From Thermoleophilaceae bacterium (GTDB lineage: Bacteria > Actinomycetota > Thermoleophilia > Solirubrobacterales > Thermoleophilaceae): 47,362 nucleotides of DNA. The translations under genes were made by a program, and so were the position numbers. Each line of letters opens with the position of its first letter. Position 1 is the stretch's first letter. The notes below the pieces were generated by a model. That model was not told the DNA's origin, did not search any database, and was given only the letters and a program-made list of their open reading frames with translations. This document shows, in pieces, positions 40,981 to 47,229 of this stretch. The DNA is taken from assembly GCA_016929195.1 (NCBI GenBank), contig JAFGJG010000114.1, positions 1 to 47,362 on the forward strand, in the 5' to 3' direction.

Positions 40981-41948
40981 TCGTCGACTGCGCGGTCTAC
41001 GAGCAGGGGCGCCGGCGCGACGGCGACGTGGACCTGGCCCACGCGTATGAGGCCTGCCGCGACCACGGGTGCTTCGCCTGGATCGGGCTGAAGGAGCCGT
41101 CCATGGAGGAGTTCGAGTCGCTGCGGAGCGAGTTCAACCTTCATCCGCTCGCGGTCGAGGACGCCGTGAACGCCCACCAGCGGCCGAAGCTCGAGATGTT
41201 CGGGCATACCGCGCTACTCGTGCTGAAGACCGCCCGCTACGTGGATCCGAGCGAGGTCGTGCAGCTCGGCGAGATCCTCGTCTTCGTGGGCGAGGACTTC
41301 GTGATCACCGTCCGCCACGGCGAGGCCAGCGACCTGCACGGGCTCCGCGAGCGGCTCGAGGGCAGCCCCGACCTGCTGAGCGCCGGCCCGGGGGCCGTGG
41401 TCCACGCGATCGTGGACAAGGTCGTCGACGACTACCAGCCGGCCATCGACGGGCTCGAGCAGGACGTGGAGGAGGTCGAGGCCGAGGTGTTCTCGCCGGC
41501 CAGGCCGGACCGCACGGAGCGGATCTACCGGCTCAAGCGCGAGACGCTCGAGTTCTACCACGGCACCGCTCCGCTCCTGGACCCGGTCGACAGGCTGGCG
41601 CGCGGTTATTCCGACGTCATCCCGAAGGGCATCCAGACCTACTTCCGAGACGTCCACGACCACCTGCTGCGGGTCCACGAGCAGCTCGACTCGCTCCGCG
41701 ACGTGCTCACCTCCATCCTCCAGGCCAACCTCGCGCAGGTGACGGTCCGCCAGAACGAGGACGTGCGCAAGATCTCGGCGGCGGTGGCGCTCCTGGCCGT
41801 GCCCACCATGATCGCCGGCATCTACGGGATGAACTTCGACAACATGCCGGAGCTGAGGTGGCACGTCGGGTATCCGCTCGTGATCGGCCTGATGGTGACG
41901 CTCTGCGCGCTGCTCTACCGCTACTTCCGCCGCGCCGGCTGGCTGTAG
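40977..41948 (+). CDS. corA: CorA family magnesium/cobalt transporter
   Basis: A protein of 323 residues. The long cytoplasmic N-terminal funnel (1-260, with HPLAVEDAVNAHQRPKLE) is followed by two membrane helices. The first ends with the YGMNFDNMPE selectivity loop, the second is PLVIGLMVTLCALLYRY. The GMN motif is intact, so Mg2+ uptake at the cytoplasmic membrane is likely. The tail R-R-A-G-W-L is short and basic. It is coupled to the upstream gene, and its TAG stop serves as the start of a -10 for the HIT gene. Confidence 0.93.
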   Translation: MIVDCAVYEQGRRRDGDVDLAHAYEACRDHGCFAWIGLKEPSMEEFESLRSEFNLHPLAVEDAVNAHQRPKLEMFGHTALLVLKTARYVDPSEVVQLGEILVFVGEDFVITVRHGEASDLHGLRERLEGSPDLLSAGPGAVVHAIVDKVVDDYQPAIDGLEQDVEEVEAEVFSPARPDRTERIYRLKRETLEFYHGTAPLLDPVDRLARGYSDVIPKGIQTYFRDVHDHLLRVHEQLDSLRDVLTSILQANLAQVTVRQNEDVRKISAAVALLAVPTMIAGIYGMNFDNMPELRWHVGYPLVIGLMVTLCALLYRYFRRAGWL

Positions 41949-41951
41949 GCT
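41946..41951 (+). promoter_or_regulatory. -10 box made from the corA stop codon
   Basis: TAGGCT begins with the corA TAG and ends 6 nt before GTG 41958, with no ribosome site between. Confidence 0.5.
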
Positions 41952-41957
41952 GCCCGC

Positions 41958-42365
41958 GTGGCCGACGACTGCATCTTCTGCAGGATCGTGGCGGGCGAGC
42001 TGCCCGCTGAGCGGGTGCAGGAGGACGAGCACACCATCGCGTTCATGGACCTCAATCCGTGGACGCGCGGGCACGCGCTCGTGATCCCGCGCCGCCACTC
42101 GAAGAACCTGTACGAGGTGCCCGAGGAGGACCTGCGCCACACAGCCTCCGCCGCCAAGCACCTCGCCGAGCGGATGCGCGACCGGCTCGGCTGCGACGGG
42201 ATCAACCTGCTGAACGCCTGCGAGCCGGCCGCATGGCAGACCGTCTTCCACTTTCACATCCACGTGATCCCCCGCTACGCGGACGATCCGCTGCGGCTTC
42301 CCGTCCAGCCGGAACAGGCCTCGCGGGAAGAACTTGGCGCTGTCGCGACTGAGCTTCGGGGCTGA
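41958..42365 (+). CDS. HIT family nucleotide hydrolase
   Basis: A protein of 135 residues. CIFCRIVAGELPAERV, LNPWTRGHALVIPRRH and the histidine triad HFHIHVIPR mark a Hint/HIT protein, and the N-terminal C-x-x-C is part of a structural zinc site. These enzymes hydrolyse AMP-lysine or AMP phosphoramidates. The exact substrate is not known. It lies between corA and cspA. Confidence 0.92.
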   Translation: MADDCIFCRIVAGELPAERVQEDEHTIAFMDLNPWTRGHALVIPRRHSKNLYEVPEEDLRHTASAAKHLAERMRDRLGCDGINLLNACEPAAWQTVFHFHIHVIPRYADDPLRLPVQPEQASREELGAVATELRG

Positions 42366-42369
42366 CTGG

Positions 42370-42375
42370 TAGCGT
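42370..42375 (+). promoter_or_regulatory. putative cspA promoter -10 and start of a ~90-nt leader
   Basis: TAGCGT lies about 96 nt before cspA, so unlike its neighbours cspA would have a real leader. The leader contains the hairpin GCCGGC-AAT-GCCGGC and a short ORF (42421-42471). No cold-box is recognisable. Confidence 0.4.
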
Positions 42376-42420
42376 TTCCGCCCGTCGGGCCGGCAATGCC
42401 GGCGGGGAAAAGCAGGTGCC

Positions 42421-42471
42421 GTGGTTCGGATTCGCAAGAAACGCCGCGTGCACGCAGGAAAGGGGCAGTAG
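42421..42471 (+). CDS. possible basic leader peptide ORF abutting cspA
   Basis: A 16-residue ORF from GTG 42421 to TAG 42469-42471. The peptide is V-V-R-I-R-K-K-R-R-V-H-A-G-K-G-Q, with eight Arg/Lys/His residues. The stop codon is directly followed by the cspA GTG, and the cspA ribosome site AAAGGGG lies inside the ORF, so translation of one would affect the other. No strong ribosome site precedes it. It could be a leader peptide or a very small basic protein; chance is also possible. Confidence 0.35.
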   Translation: MVRIRKKRRVHAGKGQ

Positions 42472-42675
42472 GTGCCTACCGGAACCGTCAAGTGGTTCAA
42501 CGACGAGAAGGGATACGGCTTCATCACGCCGGATGAGGGTGACCGTGACCTGTTCGTCCATTACTCGGGCATCGACGGCGGCGGATTCAGGTCGCTGGCC
42601 GAGAACGCGAAGGTCGAGTACGAGGAAGAGAGCGGCGACAAGGGCCCGAAGGCGGTGAACGTCCGCCTCATCTGA
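42472..42675 (+). CDS. cspA: cold shock protein
   Basis: A protein of 67 residues, one CSD OB fold. [15 protein letters not shown] is RNP1-type and DLFVHYSGI is RNP2-type, both binding single-stranded RNA or DNA. It acts as an RNA chaperone. The GTG start follows AAAGGGG and sits immediately after the TAG of a small leader ORF. The IF-1 gene follows after 14 nt. Confidence 0.95.
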   Translation: MPTGTVKWFNDEKGYGFITPDEGDRDLFVHYSGIDGGGFRSLAENAKVEYEEESGDKGPKAVNVRLI

Positions 42676-42689
42676 GGCTGCCGGACCAC

Positions 42690-42908
42690 GTGCCGAAGGA
42701 AGAAAAGATCGAAATGGAGGGCGAGATCGTCGAGGCCCTCCCGAACACGATGTTCAAGGTGAAGCTGGACAACGGACACGACGTCCTGGGTCACATCTCG
42801 GGCAAGATGCGGCGCCATTACATCCGCATCCTGCCCGGCGACCGGGTCAAGATCGAGCTGTCGCCGTACGACCTCGACCGCGGCCGCATCACCTATCGGT
42901 ACAAGTAA
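42690..42908 (+). CDS. infA: translation initiation factor IF-1
   Basis: A protein of 72 residues, the normal length. It begins [18 protein letters not shown] and continues with [20 protein letters not shown] and [20 protein letters not shown], the S1/OB fold of IF-1. It binds the 30S A site during initiation. In most actinobacteria infA lies with rpmJ and rpsM, but here it follows cspA, another OB-fold RNA-binding gene. No second infA is visible in the window. Confidence 0.95.
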   Translation: MPKEEKIEMEGEIVEALPNTMFKVKLDNGHDVLGHISGKMRRHYIRILPGDRVKIELSPYDLDRGRITYRYK

Positions 42909-42951
42909 CGGTGCGAAACTCGAAGGCGAGCCGGGTGTTGGAACTCCGGTC

Positions 42952-43644
42952 ATGAAACGCGCCCTCGCAGCAGTGGCGCTCGCGGCCGCACTGGCCCTGC
43001 CCGCGAGCGCCTCCGCCCGTGTCGTCGAGCTCGGCGCGGGCTCCACGCAGCCCGCCAAGTCCAACTGCCCGGGCAACCCGTGCCGGGCCGTGTACCAGGT
43101 GACGGGCTACCAGGGCCGCTCCGCGAACCTGAAGAACCCGTTCTTCATCAGGCGGGACGGCTGGCTCGTGGCGTTCACGATCACGCTGCCCGAGCTGGCG
43201 GACAACCAGATCGAGTCCTTCAACGCGCGCTTCGGCGGGGAGCCGCAGGTGCGGCTCTCGACCGTCAAGCACGGAACCACCCGCAAGACGCGGCTGAACC
43301 ACCGGCTGCTGCGCCAGTCCGAGGTGTTCGATGTCGAGGACTACCTCGGCTCGAGCCCCACGTTCGTGCTGCAGAAGCCGCTGCGCGTGCGCCGCGGGAA
43401 CATCGTGGCGATCACGATCCCCACGTGGCTGCCGTCGCTCGCGGCCGACCTGCCCGCCGGGAACTGGTGGCGCTCGTCGCGGGAGAAGGGCGAGTGCGGG
43501 AGCGACGACGCGCTGGCGCCGCCCTCGACCATGGAGGAGCTGCGCGAGATCGTCCGCTGGGGCTGCACCTACAAGGGCGCCCGGCTTCTCTACACCGCCA
43601 CCTACGTCCCGGATCCGCGGCCGACCAAGACGGACGAGGAGTAG
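42952..43644 (+). CDS. secreted protein of unknown function
   Basis: A protein of 230 residues with a clear signal peptide (MKRALAAVALAAALALPASA, cleavage near ASA-RVV). The mature part has four cysteines (in NCPGNPC, GECG and GCTY) that could form two disulfides. It is beta-rich, with LVAFTITLPELADNQI and GNIVAITIPTWLPSL. No family is recognised. The C-terminus is short, acidic and proline-rich. A gap of 43 nt separates it from infA. Confidence 0.8.
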   Translation: MKRALAAVALAAALALPASASARVVELGAGSTQPAKSNCPGNPCRAVYQVTGYQGRSANLKNPFFIRRDGWLVAFTITLPELADNQIESFNARFGGEPQVRLSTVKHGTTRKTRLNHRLLRQSEVFDVEDYLGSSPTFVLQKPLRVRRGNIVAITIPTWLPSLAADLPAGNWWRSSREKGECGSDDALAPPSTMEELREIVRWGCTYKGARLLYTATYVPDPRPTKTDEE

Positions 43645-43691
43645 GCCGAGCGCGCGTGCGCCAGGCCCTTCCCCGGGCCATCCCGGCGCGC

Positions 43692-43697
43692 TAGCAT
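43692..43697 (+). promoter_or_regulatory. -10 box for a leaderless start at 43704
   Basis: TAGCAT ends 6 nt before GTG 43704, without a ribosome site. Confidence 0.5.
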
Positions 43698-43703
43698 CGG
43701 GAC

Positions 43704-44051
43704 GTGACCACCGAAGGGTGGATCTTCATGGTCGGATTCCGGGTGTTCGACGTCGGGCTCCTGGTCATCTGGCTGATCTGGTTCTTCCGCCTGCGAGACG
43801 ACGGGGACGACCCGCCGGGCGAGGACGGCGGCGGAGGAGAGGGCCCGGATCCGGGCCCCGGCAAGGACGGCCCGGGCGGCAACGGGATCCGGCTCCCGCT
43901 CGGCCGCTGGCCGGCAGGGCGCGGGCGCGACCGCGACCACGAGCCCGCCGCGCCGCCCCGGCGCCGCCGCGGCGGATCGCCCGTCCCGGGGCCGCTTCCG
44001 GCGCGCGTGAGGACGCCCGCCGCACCCGTCCCGGCGCATCACAGGGACTGA
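43704..44051 (+). CDS. single-pass membrane protein with disordered tail
   Basis: A protein of 115 residues. One hydrophobic helix (about 5-27, ending WLIWFFRLR) is followed by a Gly/Asp/Pro-rich and then Arg/Pro-rich low-complexity tail. No domain is recognised. The tail composition (rich in Gly, Pro and Arg) might be driven by base composition, and the gene could be a weakly constrained frame. The helix, the leaderless -10 and the abutting STAS promoter support it as real. Confidence 0.6.
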   Translation: MTTEGWIFMVGFRVFDVGLLVIWLIWFFRLRDDGDDPPGEDGGGGEGPDPGPGKDGPGGNGIRLPLGRWPAGRGRDRDHEPAAPPRRRRGGSPVPGPLPARVRTPAAPVPAHHRD

Positions 44052-44057
44052 TAGGGT
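44052..44057 (+). promoter_or_regulatory. -10 box for a leaderless start at 44064
   Basis: TAGGGT lies directly after the upstream TGA stop (44049-44051) and 6 nt before ATG 44064. Confidence 0.5.
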
Positions 44058-44063
44058 CCCCTA

Positions 44064-44426
44064 ATGGGTGGAGTGATCGATTTTGGGCTAGTCGACGAGC
44101 CGGTCGATGAGATCACGCACGTGGTCTCTCCGCACGGCGAAATCGACGCTCTCACCGCTCCACGCCTGGGCCGGCGCCTGCTGGACCTGGCCGAGGAGGG
44201 CAAGCGCCTCCTGGTCGTCGACCTCTCCGCGGTGACGTTCATGGACTCCACCGGGATCAGCGTGATCCTGAACGCCCTCCGCCACCAGAAGACGCGCAGC
44301 GGCAACCTCGTGCTCGTCTGTCCCACCGAGCGCATCCTGCGCCCGTTCCAGATCACCGGCCTGGTCGGCCGCCTCGGGATCTTCAGCTCCCGCGACGAGG
44401 CGCTCGGCGGGCTGACCGCCGGCTAG
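44064..44426 (+). CDS. STAS domain anti-sigma factor antagonist
   Basis: A protein of 120 residues, a single STAS fold. GEIDALTAPRLGRRLLDLAE and VVDLSAVTFMDSTGISVILNAL match SpoIIAA/RsbV antagonists, with phosphorylatable Ser62 in MDSTG. It would bind a GHKL anti-sigma kinase to release a sigma factor under stress. No cognate kinase or sigma gene adjoins it. The TAG stop shares a CTAG with the minus-strand lipoprotein gene. Confidence 0.9.
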   Translation: MGGVIDFGLVDEPVDEITHVVSPHGEIDALTAPRLGRRLLDLAEEGKRLLVVDLSAVTFMDSTGISVILNALRHQKTRSGNLVLVCPTERILRPFQITGLVGRLGIFSSRDEALGGLTAG

Positions 44427-44740
44427 CCGCAGCCGCGCGAGCCGGGGTTCTCGTTGCAGAAGTCCTCGAAGCGCTCCGCTGGGCTGTCCGCGGGCGGAGG
44501 CGTGTCGTTCTCCGGGCTGTCCGGAACCGTTTCGGCGGGCGTCGTCGTGGGGGCCACCTCGGTGGCGGGCGGGACCGTCTGGGTCTCCGTCTCCGGAACG
44601 GTCTCCTCGACCGTCCGCGGCTCCGTGCGGGGCACGGTCAGGTCGGGCAGCGTCGGGGCCTCCTCGGGCTCGTTGTCGCCGCCGCACCCGGCGGCGCCCA
44701 CGAGCAGCGCCACGAGCAGGATCAGAACCCGGCGGGCCAC
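44423..44740 (-). CDS. small lipoprotein with Pro/Thr/Glu-rich tail
   Basis: A protein of 105 residues. The signal sequence ends in a lipobox, LVGAAGC, with Cys19 as the lipidated residue. The mature part is low in complexity, rich in Glu, Pro and Thr, and ends with a short Cys-bearing segment FCNENPGSRGCG. No domain is recognised. The ordered C-terminal patch with two cysteines may form a disulfide. It probably sits on the outer face of the membrane. It is 10 nt from the zinc-ribbon gene on the same strand. Confidence 0.72.
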   Translation of the reverse strand: MARRVLILLVALLVGAAGCGGDNEPEEAPTLPDLTVPRTEPRTVEETVPETETQTVPPATEVAPTTTPAETVPDSPENDTPPPADSPAERFEDFCNENPGSRGCG

Positions 44741-44750
44741 GCCGGGCGGG

Positions 44751-45020
44751 TCAGCGCTCGACCGCGGGGAGCCTGCGGCCGCAGTGGGGGCAGTCGTTCA
44801 GGTCCTTCTGGACGAGCTGCTCGAGCGAGCACCCGCAGAGGCGGAGGTTCTCCACCGAGTAGGGGAGCTCGCTCGGCGACGGCGCGAGCGGGAGGACGGC
44901 CCCGACCACGCGGAGCTCCTCGCCGGACTCGCCGTCGATGTAGCGCACCCCGGGCTCGACCTCGCGGATCACCTCGCGGTCGGAGCGGGCACGCAGTCGG
45001 TACTTCTGACGGGCTGGCAC
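44751..45020 (-). CDS. small zinc-ribbon-like hypothetical protein
   Basis: A protein of 89 residues from GTG 45020. A longer start, TTG 45032, would lie within the -10 box, so the GTG is preferred. The N-terminal 60 residues form a beta-rich part, and the C-terminus has C-G-C ... C-P-H-C (LCGCSLEQLVQKDLNDCPHC), a C-x-C/C-x2-C knuckle likely to hold zinc. No family name is offered. TATTGT on the minus strand, 8 nt upstream, suggests a leaderless transcript. Confidence 0.68.
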   Translation of the reverse strand: MPARQKYRLRARSDREVIREVEPGVRYIDGESGEELRVVGAVLPLAPSPSELPYSVENLRLCGCSLEQLVQKDLNDCPHCGRRLPAVER

Positions 45021-45028
45021 GGCGCGGA

Positions 45029-45038
45029 ACAATAGCGT
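45029..45038. promoter_or_regulatory. overlapping divergent -10 hexamers
   Basis: In ACAATAGCGT the minus strand reads TATTGT (45034-45029, 8 nt before GTG 45020). The plus strand reads TAGCGT (45033-45038, 7 nt before GTG 45046). The two hexamers share 2 bp, and both genes appear leaderless, so polymerases could not occupy both at once. Confidence 0.55.
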
Positions 45039-45045
45039 TCGGACC

Positions 45046-46542
45046 GTGCGAATCCTGATCTTTCACGGCTACCTGCTGCGCGGAACGGGCAGCAACATCT
45101 ACAACGCGAGCATCGTCCGGGCGTTCGCCAGGCTCGGCCACGAGGTCGAGCTGGTGTGCCAGGAGCGGCGCTGGGAGGAGCTCGACCTGCCGGACGCGGT
45201 CACCGTGACCGTGCCCGACATCGGCGGGGTCCTGCCCGTCTACGTGGCCGACCGCTACGAGGGATACGAGGCGGTGCCGTACGCCGAGCTGGACGACGCG
45301 GGGGTGGAGCGCTACATCGAGGCGAACGTCCGTGCCGTGCGCGAGGTCGTGGAGCGGACGCGGCCCGACGTGGCGCTCGCCAACCACCTCGTGATGGGCC
45401 CGGTGATCCTCGCGCGCGCCCTGGGGGGCGAGGTCCCCTACGCGGTGAAGGTCCACGGCAGCGCGCTCGAGTACACGGTGCGGCCGCACCGGGAGCGCTT
45501 CCTGCCCTATGCACTCGAGGGGGTCCGCGGGGCGGAGGGCGTGCTCGTCGGGTCGCGCCACACCGCCGAGAGCCTCTGGGAGGTCCTGGACGAGCCCGGC
45601 CTGCCGGAGCGCACGCGCCTCGGGCCGCCCGGGGTGGACGTCCACAGCTTTCGGCCGCGGCCACCGGCGGAGGCGGCCGAGGGCCTCCATCACCTCGCCG
45701 GGCGGCTGCGCTCGGGGGAGGCCGCCGAGTGGGGCGGCGAGCCCGAGGCGGCGGACGCGCTCGACTCGCTCGACCCCGGCCGCGACCGGATCGTCAGCTA
45801 CGTCGGCAAGCTCATCGTCTCGAAGGGCGTGGACCTGCTGCTGGCGGCCTGGCCGCTCGTGGTCGCGCGCGTCCCGGAGGCGCGGCTCGTGATAGTCGGG
45901 TTCGGCACCTACCGCGACGCGCTCCGCCGGTTCGCCGACGCGCTGCGGTCCGCGGACCTCGGCGACCTGCGCGACATCGCCGCCCGCGGGCGCGAGCTGG
46001 AGGGCGGGCCTCCGGGGGCGCTTCGGCATCTCAGCTCGTTCCTGGACCGCGCCGGCGACGACTGGCGCGCCGCCGCCCCCGCCGCGGCGGAGCGGATCCA
46101 CTTCACGGGGAGGCTGGAGCACGACGACCTGCCCGACCTGCTGCCGGCCTGCGAGGCGCAGGTGATGCCGAGCACCTTCCCCGAGGCGTTCGGGATGGTG
46201 GCGGCCGAGGCCGCGGCCTGCGGCGCCCTGCCACTGTCCGCGAACCACTCCGGGATGGCCGAGGTGACGGCCACTCTCGCGCCGGCCCTGGAGCCGGGTC
46301 TGCGGCCGCTTCTGGCCTTCGACGTGGGACCCGGCTCGGTCGAGGAGATCGCCGCGAAGCTCGTCGAGTGGCTGACGCTCGACGACTCCACGCGCGGCCG
46401 GGCGCGTGCGGCGCTCGCCGAGGCCGCCGCCGGGCAGTACGGCTGGGAGAGCGTCGCCGAGGGTGTGATCGCGGCGGCGCAGGGGCGGCTCGAGGGGTTG
46501 CCGTCTCCGGCCCCGCCAGCGGATAGTGTTCCCGACCCGTGA
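45046..46542 (+). CDS. glycosyltransferase family 4-like
   Basis: A protein of 498 residues, long for the family. The N-terminal domain has LRGTGSNIYNASIVRAFARLGHEVELV (NDP-sugar-dependent GT-B, read here in two parts). The C-terminal domain has SYVGKLIVSKGVDLLLAAWP and the PEAFGMVAAEAAACG block with the E-x7-E motif of retaining GT4 enzymes. Between them an insert (about 295-345) is rich in Asp, Leu and Arg. It would transfer a sugar onto a lipid or surface acceptor. No other biosynthetic genes flank it, and donor and acceptor are unknown. Confidence 0.88.
   Translation: MRILIFHGYLLRGTGSNIYNASIVRAFARLGHEVELVCQERRWEELDLPDAVTVTVPDIGGVLPVYVADRYEGYEAVPYAELDDAGVERYIEANVRAVREVVERTRPDVALANHLVMGPVILARALGGEVPYAVKVHGSALEYTVRPHRERFLPYALEGVRGAEGVLVGSRHTAESLWEVLDEPGLPERTRLGPPGVDVHSFRPRPPAEAAEGLHHLAGRLRSGEAAEWGGEPEAADALDSLDPGRDRIVSYVGKLIVSKGVDLLLAAWPLVVARVPEARLVIVGFGTYRDALRRFADALRSADLGDLRDIAARGRELEGGPPGALRHLSSFLDRAGDDWRAAAPAAAERIHFTGRLEHDDLPDLLPACEAQVMPSTFPEAFGMVAAEAAACGALPLSANHSGMAEVTATLAPALEPGLRPLLAFDVGPGSVEEIAAKLVEWLTLDDSTRGRARAALAEAAAGQYGWESVAEGVIAAAQGRLEGLPSPAPPADSVPDP
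46524..46529 (+). promoter_or_regulatory. -10 box inside the glycosyltransferase 3' end
   Basis: TAGTGT lies in the last codons of the upstream gene and ends 9 nt before GTG 46539. It could give the cytochrome its own, nearly leaderless transcript. Confidence 0.4.
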
Positions 46543-47228
46543 GCCTGTTGCGGACCCCGTTCAAGCCGCTTCTCGCCGCTCTCGCGGCGATCGCGATCGT
46601 CGCGTTCACCGCCTGTGGGCGGGAAGAGGACGACCTCTCGAACGGCAAGGCGCAGTTCGTCCAGAAGTGCGGCAGCTGCCACGAGCTGGGCCGCGCCGGG
46701 ACGCAGGGCCAGACCGGCCCGTCGCTCGACGCGGCCTTCCGCGCCGCGCTCGCTGACGGCATGAACCGCGACACCATCGAGGGCGTCGTTCACAGGCAGA
46801 TCGGGAACGTCCGCCGGAACAGCAAGATGCCCGCCGACCTGGTCACGGGCGACGACGCCCGCGACGTGGCCGCCTACGTGGCCTACGCGACGGGCAAGAC
46901 CGGCGAGGACACCGGCGCTCTGGCCCAGGCGGGCCTGTCGGGCGCCACCACGGGCGCCCAGATCTTCACCGCCGCCGGCTGCGGCGGCTGCCACCAGCTG
47001 AGCGAGGCCGGCACGAACGGCAACATCGGCCCGAGCCTGAACGAGCTCGCGAGCGCTGCCGGCGAGCGCGAGCCCGGCCAGAGCGCCTCCGAGTACGTGC
47101 ACGAGTCGATCGTCGACCCGGACGCCGTCACGGTGAGTGGCTACAACGCCGGCGTGATGCCGAGCTATGAGGGCAAGCTGACCGAGAAGCAGCTGGACGC
47201 GCTCGTGCAGTACCTGCTCGGGGGGTGA
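46539..47228 (+). CDS. diheme c-type cytochrome lipoprotein
   Basis: A protein of 229 residues. A lipoprotein signal (about 1-25, VAFTAC with Cys26) is followed by two cytochrome c domains, each with a heme motif: C44-GS-C47-H48 and C148-GG-C151-H152. Likely axial methionines are in NSKMPADL and GVMPSYEG. The domains look like a duplicated class I cytochrome joined by a short linker, so two hemes are carried on the outer face of the membrane for electron transfer. Its start overlaps the glycosyltransferase stop. No oxidase or reductase gene lies in the window. Confidence 0.92.
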   Translation: MSLLRTPFKPLLAALAAIAIVAFTACGREEDDLSNGKAQFVQKCGSCHELGRAGTQGQTGPSLDAAFRAALADGMNRDTIEGVVHRQIGNVRRNSKMPADLVTGDDARDVAAYVAYATGKTGEDTGALAQAGLSGATTGAQIFTAAGCGGCHQLSEAGTNGNIGPSLNELASAAGEREPGQSASEYVHESIVDPDAVTVSGYNAGVMPSYEGKLTEKQLDALVQYLLGG

Positions 47229-47229
47229 T

